Assembly (NCBI RefSeq): GCF_000732485.2
Contig: NZ_JAQV02000031.1
Coordinates: forward strand, 186,001-250,000
DNA length: 64,000 nt
Direction of reading: 5' to 3'
DNA from: Bacillus sp. SJS
Lineage (GTDB): Bacteria > Bacillota > Bacilli > Bacillales > Bacillaceae
The notes under the pieces are model-generated. The model was not told where the DNA came from. It saw only the letters and a program-made list of their open reading frames with translations, and did not search any database. The position numbers were made by a program, and so were the translations under genes. Shown one piece after another: positions 34,615 to 45,759 of this stretch (the stretch's first letter is position 1; every line of letters begins with the position of its first letter).

Positions 34615-35523
34615 TTAGTCAATAAAAAGTACTTTTGCCGGCTTAAAGGAAGGTTTTTCCGGGTGCTTCTGATAAATCGCCAGACAAACACCTTGTTCAT
34701 CATAAACAGCCACCCTCGTGTCAGAATCAATATCCTGATGGCCTTCAGGCACCGGCAATACTGCTCCATGTTTCACTTTCTCTGCTAATGTATCATTTAT
34801 CACCCATTTCGGCAAATGATTAAGCGCCTCTGAGATCGGGATTAACTGGAGTGTTTCATTAGCAAGTTTTTGCTCAATTTCGTCAAAGGTTAAGCATTGA
34901 TCCAGAGTGAATCGGCCTGAGGCCGTTCGGATCAGCTCAGACATGTGTGCGGGTAAACCGAGCTTTTCGCCAATCATTACAGCAAGAGTCCGTACATACG
35001 TGCCTTTGGAGCAATGCACTCTGAATCGGAAGGATACAGTTGAATTTTGCTGTCTGATTGGAGATATTCTTTCAATAGAGTGGATGGTGATCAATCGGGA
35101 TGGACGCTCCACCTCAATTCCCTTTCTTGCATATTCATATAATTTCTTCCCATTTATTTTAACTGCAGAATACATAGGGGGTATTTGTTCAATTTCTCCA
35201 ATAAATTCTGTCAGAAGATCATCGATCAATTTATCCTCCGGCTTCTCATCTACTGCAGCCTTTTGCACGACTTCTCCTGAAGCATCCTCAGTAGTTGTTG
35301 AAAAACCGAGTGTTACCTCTGCTTCGTACGTTTTGCTTGAAGCGGTTAAATATTCAACAATTTTAGTCGCTCTGCCCATGCAAATCGGCAGAACCCCGGT
35401 AACATCCGGATCAAGCGTGCCTGTATGGCCTGCTTTCTTTGTCTTGAACAGTTTTCTGGCTTTATAAACACAATCATGGGAAGTTAATCCGGCCGGTTTG
35501 CGCACCAGTAATACGCCATCCAT
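34615..35523 (-). CDS. truB: tRNA pseudouridine-55 synthase
   Basis: 302 residues. The N-terminal segment MDGVLLVRKPAGLTSHD and the catalytic motif GHTGTLDPDVTGVLP (Asp about residue 39) identify TruB, which makes the universal pseudouridine at position 55 of tRNA. A later KGTYVRTLAVMIGEKLG motif and a C-terminal PUA-like part (LPVPEGHQDIDSDTRVAVYD) are present. Thirty-eight bases separate it from ribC. The start is ATG 35523 with AGGTG upstream. Confidence 0.95.
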   Translation of the reverse strand: MDGVLLVRKPAGLTSHDCVYKARKLFKTKKAGHTGTLDPDVTGVLPICMGRATKIVEYLTASSKTYEAEVTLGFSTTTEDASGEVVQKAAVDEKPEDKLIDDLLTEFIGEIEQIPPMYSAVKINGKKLYEYARKGIEVERPSRLITIHSIERISPIRQQNSTVSFRFRVHCSKGTYVRTLAVMIGEKLGLPAHMSELIRTASGRFTLDQCLTFDEIEQKLANETLQLIPISEALNHLPKWVINDTLAEKVKHGAVLPVPEGHQDIDSDTRVAVYDEQGVCLAIYQKHPEKPSFKPAKVLFID

Positions 35524-35610
35524 ATCGCACCTGCTTTCTAGGTTATTAAAGCTTTATTTCAGCCTTTGCTGCATGAATTTACATTGGAAGTGTTTCCGTT
35601 TCCGCTCCTA

Positions 35611-35705
35611 ATAAAAAAGAACGGCCCTTCGCACAGCCTTTCCTGCCCTGCAGGAGGCACAGCACTGTGCCTCCATGTTCGCAGAGAGGAAAGAATTCCG
35701 TGCAG
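35611..35705 (-). terminator. Long branched terminator structure after rbfA
   Basis: A perfect GGAGGCACAG/CTGTGCCTCC hairpin (35653-35674) is enclosed by CTTTCCT/AGGAAAG (35638-35644 with 35687-35693) and ACGG/CCGT pairs. On the minus strand the structure ends in TTCTTTTTTATT. It probably closes the rimP-rbfA operon. Confidence 0.65.
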
Positions 35706-35720
35706 GCCATCCTTTTCCGG

Positions 35721-36074
35721 TCAATCTTCCTTATCGGAATGATTGATTTCGTGGATCAACGTCTCAATACGATTTCCATAATCAATGGATTCATCGAACT
35801 CAAACTGAATTTCAGGTGTTTTTCTTAAGCGGATCCGCTGTCCGATTTCAGACCGGATAAAGCCCTTAGCCGTCGCCAGGCCTTTCAGCGTATTTTCACG
35901 CTGTTCTTCATCACCTAAAACAGAGATATAAACTTTAGCTATTTGCAGATCCCCGGTTACCCGGACGTCTGTTACGGTAACAAAACCGATTCTTGGATCT
36001 TTTATTTTACGGCCGATGATGTCGCTCAATTCTTTTTTCATTTGCTCACCGACACGGGTTGATCTGATACTCAT
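35721..36074 (-). CDS. rbfA: Ribosome-binding factor A
   Basis: 117-residue single-KH-domain protein that assists maturation of the 5' end of 16S rRNA in 30S subunits. [23 protein letters not shown] is the family N-terminus, and [21 protein letters not shown] and [18 protein letters not shown] are its strand-helix core. It is the last gene of the rimP-nusA-ylxR-ylxQ-infB-ylxP-rbfA operon. A cold-shock related role is known for the family; no such element is visible here. Confidence 0.95.
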   Translation of the reverse strand: MSIRSTRVGEQMKKELSDIIGRKIKDPRIGFVTVTDVRVTGDLQIAKVYISVLGDEEQRENTLKGLATAKGFIRSEIGQRIRLRKTPEIQFEFDESIDYGNRIETLIHEINHSDKED

Positions 36075-36089
36075 ATAATCACTCCATCC

Positions 36090-36368
36090 TTATAACCATT
36101 CATACACGGTTAAGGTTCTTTCTATTTCCGGAAAGGAGTCGATAAAGGCAAGAACCCTGTTCAGCTCCTTTTCCGTATGGGTTTTATCAGAAGAAATGGC
36201 TACAATGCCGATTTTGGCTCTTTGCCAGGAATCCTGATAATCCAACTCGGAAACGGCAACATTATATTGCTGCTTAACCCGGGTTAAAATGCGTTTCATT
36301 ACAGACCGTTTGTCCTTAAGGGAAAAGGAGTCATGAATCATCCATTCACAGTGGACAAATCCGATCAC
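36090..36368 (-). CDS. ylxP: YlxP (DUF503) family protein
   Basis: 92 residues, DUF503. It begins [23 protein letters not shown] and has the family core [20 protein letters not shown] and [11 protein letters not shown]. It is conserved beside infB/rbfA in Firmicutes; the molecular function is unknown, and a ribosome-related role has been proposed from its neighbours. It has a GTG start whose first four bases overlap the infB stop (GTGA), so it is translationally coupled to infB. Confidence 0.88.
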   Translation of the reverse strand: MIGFVHCEWMIHDSFSLKDKRSVMKRILTRVKQQYNVAVSELDYQDSWQRAKIGIVAISSDKTHTEKELNRVLAFIDSFPEIERTLTVYEWL

Positions 36369-38596
36369 TTGCGCTCGATTTCCTGCATGACGTAGGCTTC
36401 AATCACGTCGCCTTCTTTGATGTCATTATAGCCTTTAATGGTAATTCCGCACTCATAGCCTTGAGCAACTTCCTTCACATCATCTTTAAAGCGTTTCAGC
36501 ACATCTACTGTACCTTCAAAAATGACAATGCCTTCGCGTATCAGGCGCATGCCGCTGTCACGGGTGATTTTTCCGTCGGTTACATAACCGCCGGCAATTG
36601 TACCGATTTTGGAAACTTTGAATGTTTGGCGCACTTCAACCTGACCGATAATTTTTTCCTCGAATTCAGGATCAAGCATTCCTTTCATTGCGGATTCAAT
36701 TTCCTCAATTACTTTATAGATGATGCGGTGCAGGCGAATATCGACTTTCTCAGCATCTGCCGCTCTCTTAGCATTAGCATCAGGACGCACATTAAACCCA
36801 ATTACAATTCCGTTTGAAGCAGATGCAAGCATAATATCATACTCAGTAATCGCTCCAACGCCTGTGTGAATGATTTTAACTTTAACGCCTTCCACTTCAA
36901 TTTTCTGCAAAGCAGAAGCAAGTGCTTCAACAGATCCTTGAACATCGGCCTTAACAATCAGATTAATATCCTTTACATCGCCTTGTTTAATTTGTTCAAA
37001 CAAATCATCCAGGCTAAGCTTGGATTTTTCGCTGCGCTGTTCAACCTGCTGTTTTTGCGAGCGGGCTTCACCAACCTGGCGTGCCTTTTTCTCGTCAGCA
37101 AATACCATAAACTGATCGCCTGCTTGCGGCACTTCATTCAGTCCGGTGATTTCAACCGGTGCAGACGGACCTACTTCTTTCACACGGCGGCCAAGGTCAT
37201 TGACCATTGCACGTACACGCCCGAATGTATTTCCTACAACAATAGGATCCCCAACTTTTAATGAACCATTTTGAACTAGGAGGGTTGCAACCGATCCGCG
37301 TCCTTTATCCAGCTGTGCTTCAATAACGGTACCAGTCGCACGAAGCTTAGGGTTCGCTTTTAATTCCTCTACCTCACTGACAAGGAGGATCATTTCAAGC
37401 AAGTCATCAATTCCATCTCCCTTAAGAGCGGAAACAGGAACGAAGATGGTTTCTCCACCCCAGCTTTCAGGAACGAGACCGTGCTCCGTTAATTCCTGCA
37501 TCACGCGGTCAGGATTGGCACTTGGTTTATCCATTTTATTAACGGCAACGATAATTGGAACCTCTGCTGCTTTAGCATGATTGATCGCTTCAACCGTTTG
37601 AGGCATAACCCCGTCATCTGCTGCAACAACGAGAATGGTAATATCCGTTACTTGAGCTCCGCGCGCACGCATCGTTGTGAAGGCAGCATGCCCTGGAGTA
37701 TCAAGGAAGGTAATTTTTTTGCCGTTTGTTTCAATTTGATAAGCACCGATGTGCTGCGTAATTCCGCCGGCTTCGCCTGCTGTTACTTTTGTATTGCGGA
37801 TGGAATCAAGAAGCGTTGTTTTACCATGGTCAACGTGTCCCATGATCGTAACAACCGGCGGACGAATTTGATGATCCTCTTCTTTATCGACTTGATCGTA
37901 TCCTTCAAATTCTGTTACATCGAAGTGAATTTCCTCTTCCACTTCAACTCCGTATTCCCCTGCAATCAGTTCGATGGTATCTTTGTCAAGATCCTGGTTG
38001 ATTGTAGCCATAACACCAAGCATCAAAAGTTTTTTGATGATTTCTGAAGGTTCTTTGTATAGTTTTTGAGCAAGCTCTCCAACAGTTAATGACCCTGTGA
38101 ATGTAATTTTGCTTGGCAGCTCTTTTTTAGGTCTTTCTGCTTGAGGTGCTTGTGTGCGCTGATGATTGTTTCTGTTTCCGCCTTTTTTCTGGCTGCTGTT
38201 GTTATTATTTCTTCTGTTTTGGTTCATGCTGTTATTCCTTCCGCTCTGCGGTCCCTTTTTATCCCCTGGGCGCTGCTGGGAGTTTTTCCTCTGGTCGGAA
38301 GAAGGACGGCTTTGATTATTAGTAGTGGTTGATGTTTTTTTGACTGAGGCAGATTGATCGCCGCTTGATTGAGAATTAATGGCTGCATTCCCCTTCCCGG
38401 CTGATTTAGGAGCCGATCCTTGAGTTTTTGGTTTGCTGTTTGAAGCGAATTTCTGGTTTAGTTTCCCTACATGAGCATCCTCGATCATTGCCATATGATT
38501 GGAAACCTCAACATTGATATCCTTTAATGCGGAAATGACATCTTTACTTGACACATTGTGCTGTTTTGCATATTCATATACTCTCACTTTTGTCAT
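36365..38596 (-). CDS. infB: Translation initiation factor IF-2
   Basis: 743 residues. The N-terminal IF2_N domains (residues 1-55 and around 165-215) are separated by a Ser/Asn/Gln/Lys-rich low-complexity linker (about 55-155). The G domain has P-loop GHVDHGKT (253-260), DTPGHAAF and NKMD. C-terminal domains bind initiator fMet-tRNA. It delivers fMet-tRNA to the 30S P site and drives subunit joining. Bacilli can make a shorter form from an internal start; I could not assign it here. Start ATG 38596 with a GGGGGTG site upstream. It lies in the nusA operon. Confidence 0.96.
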   Translation of the reverse strand: MTKVRVYEYAKQHNVSSKDVISALKDINVEVSNHMAMIEDAHVGKLNQKFASNSKPKTQGSAPKSAGKGNAAINSQSSGDQSASVKKTSTTTNNQSRPSSDQRKNSQQRPGDKKGPQSGRNNSMNQNRRNNNNSSQKKGGNRNNHQRTQAPQAERPKKELPSKITFTGSLTVGELAQKLYKEPSEIIKKLLMLGVMATINQDLDKDTIELIAGEYGVEVEEEIHFDVTEFEGYDQVDKEEDHQIRPPVVTIMGHVDHGKTTLLDSIRNTKVTAGEAGGITQHIGAYQIETNGKKITFLDTPGHAAFTTMRARGAQVTDITILVVAADDGVMPQTVEAINHAKAAEVPIIVAVNKMDKPSANPDRVMQELTEHGLVPESWGGETIFVPVSALKGDGIDDLLEMILLVSEVEELKANPKLRATGTVIEAQLDKGRGSVATLLVQNGSLKVGDPIVVGNTFGRVRAMVNDLGRRVKEVGPSAPVEITGLNEVPQAGDQFMVFADEKKARQVGEARSQKQQVEQRSEKSKLSLDDLFEQIKQGDVKDINLIVKADVQGSVEALASALQKIEVEGVKVKIIHTGVGAITEYDIMLASASNGIVIGFNVRPDANAKRAADAEKVDIRLHRIIYKVIEEIESAMKGMLDPEFEEKIIGQVEVRQTFKVSKIGTIAGGYVTDGKITRDSGMRLIREGIVIFEGTVDVLKRFKDDVKEVAQGYECGITIKGYNDIKEGDVIEAYVMQEIERK

Positions 38597-38615
38597 GTGT
38601 TCACCCCCAAGATAT

Positions 38616-38918
38616 TTAATCGAGCAAGTCCTTCAGTTTCGCAGCAAAGCCCTGTTCGGTCACTGCTACTACTACTCTTGCATCCTTGCCGATTGCATGT
38701 CCAAGCTCATACCGGCTTTCTACATGTACGACCGGAGTGTTATAGGAGCGGCATTTATCCGTCACTTTTTTTCTGGTATTGTCGGATGCATCTTTTGAGA
38801 GCAGAACCAATTTTGCCCGGTTTTGACGAACTTCTTTAATCACAAGCTCTTCACCGGAAATGACTTTTCTTGCCCGATTGGCCAATCCAAGCAGGGATTT
38901 CCATTTTTGCTGATTCAT
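38616..38918 (-). CDS. ylxQ: YlxQ, L7Ae-type K-turn RNA-binding protein
   Basis: 100-residue L7Ae/L30e-family protein. It contains [20 protein letters not shown] and [18 protein letters not shown], the helix-strand pattern that binds kink-turn RNA. B. subtilis YlxQ is a ribosomal-protein-like K-turn binder of unclear role. Its ATG overlaps the ylxR stop by four bases, and it lies 19 bases before infB. The protein is basic as expected for an RNA binder. Confidence 0.92.
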   Translation of the reverse strand: MNQQKWKSLLGLANRARKVISGEELVIKEVRQNRAKLVLLSKDASDNTRKKVTDKCRSYNTPVVHVESRYELGHAIGKDARVVVAVTEQGFAAKLKDLLD

Positions 38919-39190
38919 GAATGCTTGCTCTCGGCAAGCTGAATCAGCTCATCATAGATGGCATCCTCTACTTTTGTTTTAAGCTGATTGGATAGGATGT
39001 TCTTTTTTTTGGCCAATAAAATAGATTCCTTATCCAATGTAATATAAGCGCCTCTGCCGTTCTTTCTGCCGGAAGCATCTACAGAAACATCACCTTCAGA
39101 AGAACGGACCACGCGGACCATTTCCTTTTTCGGTTTCATTTCACCGGTAGCTACACATTTGCGTAAAGGAATTTTTCTTCCTGGGTTCAT
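38915..39190 (-). CDS. ylxR: YlxR, RNA-binding/nucleoid-associated protein
   Basis: 91 residues from ATG 39190 ([13 protein letters not shown]), the same length as B. subtilis YlxR (RnpM), preferred because AGAGGTG is six bases away; a GTG three codons earlier is in frame. The family signature [18 protein letters not shown] and [10 protein letters not shown] is intact. Homologues have been reported to bind the RNase P RNA and to affect gene expression; that role is carried over from the literature. It is co-transcribed between nusA and ylxQ. Confidence 0.92.
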   Translation of the reverse strand: MNPGRKIPLRKCVATGEMKPKKEMVRVVRSSEGDVSVDASGRKNGRGAYITLDKESILLAKKKNILSNQLKTKVEDAIYDELIQLAESKHS

Positions 39191-39202
39191 CCGGTTCACC
39201 TC

Positions 39203-40312
39203 TTACTCGTCTTGAAAATCGTCAGCAGACTCGTAGTCAGCCTCTTCTGTATTTTGTGGTTCACTCAGCAAACCAAGCTTTTCTGCATCGGTTTCGCTTT
39301 TGATGTCTATTTTCCAGTTTGTCAGCTTTGCAGCAAGTCTTGCGTTTTGACCGCGCTTGCCGATTGCGAGGGAAAGCTGGTAGTCCGGTACGATAACGGT
39401 CGTTGCTTTATCGTCTTCGTTCACCTTTACTTCAACTACTTTAGATGGACTAAGTGCATTGGCGACAAATTCAACCGGATCATTGGACCAGCGGACAATA
39501 TCAATTTTCTCGCCTTTAAGTTCATTCACAATTGCCTGAACACGCTGCCCTTTAGGTCCGACACATGAGCCAACCGGATCCACTTCCGGATTTTCCGAAT
39601 GAACAGAAATTTTGGAGCGGTCTCCCGCTTCGCGTGCTACGGATTTAATTTCAACTGTTCCATCGTAAATTTCCGGTACTTCGATTTCAAACAGGCGCTT
39701 CAGCAGACCCGGATGTGTCCTCGAAACAAAAATCTGCGGACCCTTTGTTGTTTTCTCAACCTTTGTGATGAAAACCTTAATTCGGTCATGAGGTTTATAT
39801 TGTTCATTCGGCATCTGCTCGTTAACAGGCAGAAGAGCTTCGATTTTCCCAAGACTAACATAAATGAACTTGGAATCAATGCGCTGAACGATTCCGGTCA
39901 TAATGTCTTCTTCACGGTCAATGAACTCGGAATAAATAACTCCGCGTTCTGCTTCTCTGACGCGCTGTGTCACCACTTGCTTCGCAGTCTGTGCGGCAAT
40001 TCTTCCAAAATCCTTCGGAGTAACTTCCATTTCAACTATATCGCCTACTATGTAGTTTGGATGAATGGCCTGCGCTTCGCCTTCAGAAATCTCCAATCGT
40101 GCATCAAATACCTGGTCTACTACATCTTTACGGGCAAATACCCTCATAGTCCCAGTATCACGGTTTAAATCAACACGCACATTTTGGGCCTGGTTAAAAT
40201 TCCGTTTATAAGCAGATATTAACGCGGCTTCAATTGCTTCAATAATAATTTCTTTGCTAATCCCTTTTTCTCTCTCAAGTATGGTAAGGGCATCTAAAAG
40301 TTCACTGCTCAT
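39203..40312 (-). CDS. nusA: Transcription elongation/termination factor NusA
   Basis: 369 residues. There is an N-terminal RNA-polymerase-binding domain (MSSELLDALTILEREKG, residues 1-125), an S1 domain (TGIVQRIDSKFIYVSLG, ~138-200) and KH domains (VGSCVGPKGQRVQAIVNEL; LSLAIGKRGQNARLAAKL). Length is typical of Firmicute NusA, which lacks the extra acidic repeats of E. coli. It pauses polymerase and aids intrinsic termination and antitermination. It follows rimP by 74 bases and precedes ylxR by 12. Confidence 0.96.
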   Translation of the reverse strand: MSSELLDALTILEREKGISKEIIIEAIEAALISAYKRNFNQAQNVRVDLNRDTGTMRVFARKDVVDQVFDARLEISEGEAQAIHPNYIVGDIVEMEVTPKDFGRIAAQTAKQVVTQRVREAERGVIYSEFIDREEDIMTGIVQRIDSKFIYVSLGKIEALLPVNEQMPNEQYKPHDRIKVFITKVEKTTKGPQIFVSRTHPGLLKRLFEIEVPEIYDGTVEIKSVAREAGDRSKISVHSENPEVDPVGSCVGPKGQRVQAIVNELKGEKIDIVRWSNDPVEFVANALSPSKVVEVKVNEDDKATTVIVPDYQLSLAIGKRGQNARLAAKLTNWKIDIKSETDAEKLGLLSEPQNTEEADYESADDFQDE

Positions 40313-40386
40313 TTTTCCTATTTCCCCCTTTAATCATCACCGGCCGTTTGGGAGCGGTTCGGTTAGTGGATAAAAGCATAATGGTC

Positions 40387-40863
40387 TTAAAAATTGAAAG
40401 AAACTGCCAATCTTGCAGCGGCCACTTTATCATACGGAATGACCACTTCTTTTTTTCGTGTTTTAACGGTAATTAATACAGTTACATTTTCTCCGTCAAA
40501 GGATTGAAGAATGCCTTCGAACACTTTTTCCCCGCCTATCGGTTCATACGTTTTCACATTCACGTTTTTTCCAACGGCTTTATGGAAGTCAGCATCCTTT
40601 TTCAAAGGACGTTCTGCACCGGGAGAAGAAACCTCGAGAAAATAATTATGAGTGATCGGGTCAATTGCATCCAGTTTCTCGCTTAACCGCTCGCTCACCA
40701 TTCCGCATTCTTCAATATCTACACCTTTGTCTGAATCAATAAATACGCGAAGGAACCAGTTTTTTCCTTCTTTTACGTACTCAACATCAACTAATTCCAG
40801 ATCCAGTTCTTCAAGGATTGGAACGGCTAGTTCGCTGACTGTATCTGTGACTTTTTTACTCAT
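40387..40863 (-). CDS. rimP: Ribosome maturation factor RimP
   Basis: 158 residues from ATG 40863 ([20 protein letters not shown]), chosen for AGGAGG six bases upstream and because it gives the family length; the longer in-frame extension of 45 codons is leader. RimP helps 30S assembly. The family blocks [21 protein letters not shown] and [12 protein letters not shown] are present. It is the first gene of the nusA operon. The C-terminal SH3-like part ([26 protein letters not shown]) is complete. Confidence 0.95.
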   Translation of the reverse strand: MSKKVTDTVSELAVPILEELDLELVDVEYVKEGKNWFLRVFIDSDKGVDIEECGMVSERLSEKLDAIDPITHNYFLEVSSPGAERPLKKDADFHKAVGKNVNVKTYEPIGGEKVFEGILQSFDGENVTVLITVKTRKKEVVIPYDKVAAARLAVSFNF

Positions 40864-41370
40864 TCTCTTCCTCCTTGTAATTCCAGGAAAGTTTACAATA
40901 ACGGAGCAAAGCGCCGCACCCTCATGTTCATTCATCAATAATTCGGGTGGAGCGAAGGTATACTCCTGTATCCTTACATAATCAATGCTCAATAACATAC
41001 GTTTTTAACGCAATAAAGCGGAGTCCGTTATTGCAGCAGGAGCTTCCGCGGAATGATGCGAATGAAAGGACAGCAAATGCAGAAAACTCCAGATGCTGAT
41101 TTGCAGCTCGGTCAAGTTCAGCGGCTGTTTAAAAACCCTGCCATAACAGCAGGGAGTCGAGTCGTTCAACCAATAAGTAAACACACACTGCAGCAGGAGA
41201 AAATGAACCTGGCATTGCATGAGCCGGAACAAATGTTCCTGTACCCAAAACGAAAGAGTGGGTTGCCCCACTCTCTTTGCCTCTGCTATTGCAGCATTTC
41301 CAATAAAAATATACCATAACCAGAATTTTATTGCAAATGAAGGAAGAATCCGCTTGTTATCTCTTTTTAG
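40864..41370 (-). other. Spacer between polC and rimP
   Basis: The spacer carries the polC terminator (41250-41276) and the rimP leader. A weak TTGATT-17-TATACC pair near 40945-40985 on the minus strand could be the nusA-operon promoter. I found no gene: the minus-strand frames here are poor in codon character and overlap the terminator. Confidence 0.4.
41250..41276 (-). terminator. Intrinsic terminator after polC
   Basis: AGAGTGGG (41255-41262) pairs with CCCACTCT (41267-41274) around a four-base loop. On the minus strand TTTCGTTTTGG follows. It is about 100 bases beyond the polC stop. Confidence 0.75.
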
Positions 41371-44300
41371 TTAAAACAAGGATAGCTGATTTTGATCCGG
41401 AAGAGCTTCAAGGCACCCATGGTTATCCAAATACTCAATAATGGTTTTAGAAACCCTGCCTCTTTGCTGAAGGTCTTCTTTGGATAAGAATTCTCCCTCT
41501 TCCCTTGCTTTTACAATATTCAGCGCAGCATTAGTTCCAAGTCCCGGAATTGCGTTGAATGGAGGAATCAATGTCTCCCCTTCAATTACAAATTCACTGG
41601 CATGCGATTTATACAAATCCACCTTTTGAAAAGCATAGCCTCTAGCACACATTTCGAGGCATAGCTCCATAACCGTCATAAGGTTTTTCTCTTTTGGACT
41701 TGCTTCAAGACCCTTGGCACTTATTTCTTCAAGCTTTGCTTTTATAGCAGCTGCTCCTCTGGCCATAGCATCCACATCAAAATCATCAGCTCTAACTGTA
41801 AAGTATGCAGCATAATAGAGGAGAGCGTGATGAACTTTGAAATAAGCAATCCTTACAGCCATTAGAACGTAAGCGGCGGCATGGGCTTTCGGGAACATGT
41901 ATTTGATTTTCAGGCATGATTCAATATACCATTTGGGTACATTGTTCTTTCTCATTTCTTCCTCCATATCCGGAGTCAGTCCTTTTCCTTTACGGACCGA
42001 CTCCATAATTTTGAAAGCAAATGACGGCTCAAGCCCCTGATAAATTAAATACACCATAATATCATCACGGCATCCGATTACTTCGCTTAAGTTGCAGATA
42101 TTATTATGAATCAGCTCCTGTGCATTTCCAAGCCATACATCCGTACCATGTGATAGTCCGGAAATTTGAACAAGCTCTGAGAATGTCGTCGGTTTCGTAT
42201 CTTCAAGCATTTGGCGCACAAATTTCGTTCCAAACTCAGGAATACCAAGTGTACCGGTTTTGCACATAATGTCTTCCTCAGTTACACCCAATGATGAAGT
42301 GCCGCTGAAAATTTTCATCACTTCCGGGTCATCCGTCGGGATTGTTTTCGGGTCGATTCCACTTAGATCCTGCAGCATCCGAATAACCGTCGGATCATCA
42401 TGACCCAGGATATCAAGCTTGAGCAGATTATCATGAATAGAATGGAAATCAAAGTGAGTTGTTTTCCACTCAGATCCCGCTGCGTCGGCCGGGAATTGAA
42501 TAGGAGAGAAATCAAAAATGTCCATATAGTCCGGGACAACAATGATTCCCCCGGGATGCTGTCCGGTTGTTCTTTTCACCCCGGTACAGCCCTGCACAAG
42601 ACGGTCAATTTCTGCACCCCTGAAGTTCAGATTATGATCACCCGCATAGCCTTTTACGTAGCCGTATGCCGTTTTTTCAGCAACTGTTCCAATTGTTCCC
42701 GCCCGGAATACATTATCTTCTCCGAAAAGCACTTTTGTATAGTTATGCGCCCTCGGCTGATATTCACCTGAGAAGTTTAAATCGATATCGGGTACTTTAT
42801 CTCCTTTAAAGCCCAGGAACGTTTCAAATGGAATATCATGTCCATCTTTTTTGTATGATGCACCGCATTTTTCACAATCTTTATCAGGAAGATCAAATCC
42901 TGAACCGACCGATCCATCATTGAAGAATTCAGATTGTTTGCACTCAGGACACACGTAATGCGGCGGCAGCGGATTAACCTCGGTAATTTCGGTCATCGTA
43001 GCGACGAGTGAGGATCCGACTGAGCCCCTTGATCCTACCAGGTATCCGTCATCAAGAGATTTTTTAACCAATTTGTGTGAAATAAGATAGATGACAGCAA
43101 AACCGTGGCCAATGATGCTTTTTAATTCTTTTTCAAGTCTTGCTTCAACGATCTCAGGCAGCGGTGTTCCATAAATGCTTTCAGCCATCTCGTAGCTCAT
43201 CTGCCTGATTTCCTCATCTGCCCCTTCAATTTTAGGCGTAAACAAGTCATCTTTAATCGGCTTGACGTCCCCAATCATATCAGCAACGGCGTTAGGGTTC
43301 TCCACAACAATTTTTTTAGCTCTTTCTTCTCCCATAAAGGAAAAGCATTCAAGCATTTCATTGGTCGTTCTAAAATGAACATTGGGATGTTCATGACGGT
43401 TGAGAGGATTCGCTCCACCTTGGGAACTGACCAGGATTTTCCTGTAAATTTTATCTTCAGGATTCATATAGTGCACATTGCCTGTAGCTGCTACCGGCTT
43501 TCCAAGCTTGTCACCAAGGTCTGCTATTTTGGTAATGATCTCGTGCAATGCCTTTTTGTCCCGGACATACTCCAAATCGATTAAATGCTGATAAACTTCA
43601 GGAGGCTGGATTTCAAGGTAATCGTAGAACTTAGCAGTCTCCTCTACTTCTTCTGGAGATTTCTGCATCATTCCTTCAAAGACCTCTCCCTTGTCACAGC
43701 CTGATCCGACGAGTATGCCTTCACGATGCTTCTGAAGGACGGATCTTGGAATGCGCGGTACACGGTAAAAGTACTGAATATGAGATAAGGATACAAGCTT
43801 AAAGAGATTTTTCAGCCCAACCTCGTCTTTTGCCATCAATGTTGCATGGAAAGGCCTTGAGCGCTGAAACGCGTTCCCTTGTCCCATATTATCGTTTAAT
43901 TGGTCATGATATTGAATTCCCTTCTCTGCAGCATCTTTCAGCATTTTCAGCATTAAGTAGCCAGTCGCTTCCGCATCATAGATCGCTCTATGGTGCTGGG
44001 TCAATTCAATATCAAACTTTTTGCAAAGCGTATTCAGCCTGTGGCTTTTGAGGTCAGGATATAAGAAGCGTCCAAGTTCGAGTGTGTCAATTACAGGATT
44101 AGCTGCTTTATCCTCTCCGAGCAGCCGGGTATAGGCTACATTTAAAAATCCCATATCGAAGCTGGCATTATGGGCAACGAGAATGTCATTCCCAGCCCAC
44201 TCTTTAAACTCCTGCATGACCTCTTTTACTTCAGGAGCATTCTTGACCATGTCATCGGTTATTCCTGTTAATTCGATGGTTGTAGCCGACAGCGGATGAT

Positions 44301-45687
44301 GAGGGTTGGCAAATCGTTCAAAGCGGTCAATAATTTCACCGCCTTTAATTTTCACCGCTGCAAGTTCGATAACTGTATCATATACCGCTGATAATCCTGT
44401 TGTCTCAACGTCAAATACGACGTACACAGCATCCTCAAGAAGGCGGTGATCATCATTGTATGCAATCGGCACTCCATCATCAACAAGATTGGCTTCAATA
44501 CCGAACAGAACTTTTAAACCGTGCTTTTTCCCTGCTGAATAGGCTTCCGGGAAGGATTGGGCTACAGCATGATCAGTTATTGCAATTGCTTTATGTCCCC
44601 ATTTAGCTGCTTGTTCCGCAAGACGGCTGAAAGAAGTTACCGCATCCATTTGACTCATTGGTGAATGAAGATGAAGCTCTACCCGTTTTTCATCCTCAGG
44701 CGCTGTATCCATTCTCAGCTTAGGCTTGACTTCATTAATATCATTGGCAATCATAACAAGATCGCGTACAAACGTATCATTTTGTACACTTCCTCTTGCT
44801 TTAATCCACATACCTTTTTTTATAGCAGTCAGCAGCGCTGCATCTTCTTTATCGCGGGCAAACATTTTGACAAGCATTGAGCTCGTGTAGTCGGTAATTT
44901 TTATCGTAGCGAGAGTCCGGCCGCTTCTTAATTCTTTTGTTTCTGCATCAAACACGTATCCTTGGATCGTTGTCCTTCTCTCTTCATCCACAATCGTTTC
45001 CATAGGAACAACTTCCTCATCGTCTTTAATTTGATATCCGATGACGATTGGACCTGATGGAATTTCTCCTGCCTTGTCCTCTTCCTCTTTCTTCTGCATC
45101 TCCGTTAGGGCAGCAAGGGCGCGCTCCTGATCCTCAAGAAGCTTTTGTTCATTGAATTTCTGAAGGTCCGCTTCAGAAAACGTAACATCCGTATCGACTT
45201 GAAAAAGCGGAAAACCAAAAGATTGAAGACTTTCCTGGATTAGAGACGTGTATTTTCTTTTAATCGTAGCGGCTTCTGTATCATTTCTTGCGCAGATTAT
45301 CAGTTTCGTCCCTGTTAATTTTGGAATCTGTTCGGACAGAAGGGATAAAACAGGAGGTGAAATTCCCTCAATCTCTTTTAAACTTGCCATCCAGTATTCC
45401 TGAAGAAGCGCTTCACTTGCTTCCGGATTTAGCACACTGATTGAAAACGTGACGGATGCTATGTGAGAGAATGCCTTAGCAAGACTCGAATGAAAAAGCT
45501 GGTACACTTCAAAAGGTAAAATAGTTGAAAGCTCAAAATTAAAATGCCACCTTTTTTGCTGCTTATGGACGGTAAGTTTCACGATCGAAGCATGCTGAAA
45601 ATAAGGGACAATTTGATCATCCGTTAGCTGAAGCTGCTGGAGCAGCAGCTGAAATCTCTTACGTTGTTCAGATTGTATTTCTTCCAC
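41371..45687 (-). CDS. polC: DNA polymerase III PolC-type alpha subunit
   Basis: 1438 residues from GTG 45687 ([18 protein letters not shown]), chosen for AAGGAG eight bases upstream and near-identical length to B. subtilis PolC (1437). It is the main replicative DNA polymerase. N-terminal and OB-fold parts are followed by a PHP domain split by the 3'-5' proofreading exonuclease ([16 protein letters not shown], DEDDh type), then a four-cysteine zinc motif ([10 protein letters not shown] and CEKCG) and the polymerase core with PHP/HhH C-terminus. The stop is followed by a terminator. The in-frame extension up to 45765 overlaps a leader hairpin and is not considered coding. Confidence 0.97.
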   Translation of the reverse strand: MEEIQSEQRKRFQLLLQQLQLTDDQIVPYFQHASIVKLTVHKQQKRWHFNFELSTILPFEVYQLFHSSLAKAFSHIASVTFSISVLNPEASEALLQEYWMASLKEIEGISPPVLSLLSEQIPKLTGTKLIICARNDTEAATIKRKYTSLIQESLQSFGFPLFQVDTDVTFSEADLQKFNEQKLLEDQERALAALTEMQKKEEEDKAGEIPSGPIVIGYQIKDDEEVVPMETIVDEERRTTIQGYVFDAETKELRSGRTLATIKITDYTSSMLVKMFARDKEDAALLTAIKKGMWIKARGSVQNDTFVRDLVMIANDINEVKPKLRMDTAPEDEKRVELHLHSPMSQMDAVTSFSRLAEQAAKWGHKAIAITDHAVAQSFPEAYSAGKKHGLKVLFGIEANLVDDGVPIAYNDDHRLLEDAVYVVFDVETTGLSAVYDTVIELAAVKIKGGEIIDRFERFANPHHPLSATTIELTGITDDMVKNAPEVKEVMQEFKEWAGNDILVAHNASFDMGFLNVAYTRLLGEDKAANPVIDTLELGRFLYPDLKSHRLNTLCKKFDIELTQHHRAIYDAEATGYLMLKMLKDAAEKGIQYHDQLNDNMGQGNAFQRSRPFHATLMAKDEVGLKNLFKLVSLSHIQYFYRVPRIPRSVLQKHREGILVGSGCDKGEVFEGMMQKSPEEVEETAKFYDYLEIQPPEVYQHLIDLEYVRDKKALHEIITKIADLGDKLGKPVAATGNVHYMNPEDKIYRKILVSSQGGANPLNRHEHPNVHFRTTNEMLECFSFMGEERAKKIVVENPNAVADMIGDVKPIKDDLFTPKIEGADEEIRQMSYEMAESIYGTPLPEIVEARLEKELKSIIGHGFAVIYLISHKLVKKSLDDGYLVGSRGSVGSSLVATMTEITEVNPLPPHYVCPECKQSEFFNDGSVGSGFDLPDKDCEKCGASYKKDGHDIPFETFLGFKGDKVPDIDLNFSGEYQPRAHNYTKVLFGEDNVFRAGTIGTVAEKTAYGYVKGYAGDHNLNFRGAEIDRLVQGCTGVKRTTGQHPGGIIVVPDYMDIFDFSPIQFPADAAGSEWKTTHFDFHSIHDNLLKLDILGHDDPTVIRMLQDLSGIDPKTIPTDDPEVMKIFSGTSSLGVTEEDIMCKTGTLGIPEFGTKFVRQMLEDTKPTTFSELVQISGLSHGTDVWLGNAQELIHNNICNLSEVIGCRDDIMVYLIYQGLEPSFAFKIMESVRKGKGLTPDMEEEMRKNNVPKWYIESCLKIKYMFPKAHAAAYVLMAVRIAYFKVHHALLYYAAYFTVRADDFDVDAMARGAAAIKAKLEEISAKGLEASPKEKNLMTVMELCLEMCARGYAFQKVDLYKSHASEFVIEGETLIPPFNAIPGLGTNAALNIVKAREEGEFLSKEDLQQRGRVSKTIIEYLDNHGCLEALPDQNQLSLF

Positions 45688-45714
45688 GTCTCCCGCTCCT
45701 TCCCTATCAAAATG

Positions 45715-45747
45715 GAAGGGTCTGACCGCTAGGCAGCCAAACCCTTC
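45715..45747 (-). other. Hairpin in the polC leader
   Basis: GAAGGGT and ACCCTTC pair at a distance of 19 bases, just upstream of the polC ribosome binding site, and the tail is CATTTTGATAGG. It is either a weak terminator of read-through from proS or a translational control element. Confidence 0.4.
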
Positions 45748-45759
45748 TTTATCTTTGTA

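Noticed and set aside
34907-35467. 186-codon plus-strand frame
   Set aside because: Antisense to truB; no family recognised and no ribosome binding site.
41005-41319. Frames of 60-88 codons on both strands in the polC-rimP spacer
   Set aside because: They overlap the polC terminator, lack ribosome binding sites and match nothing recognised.
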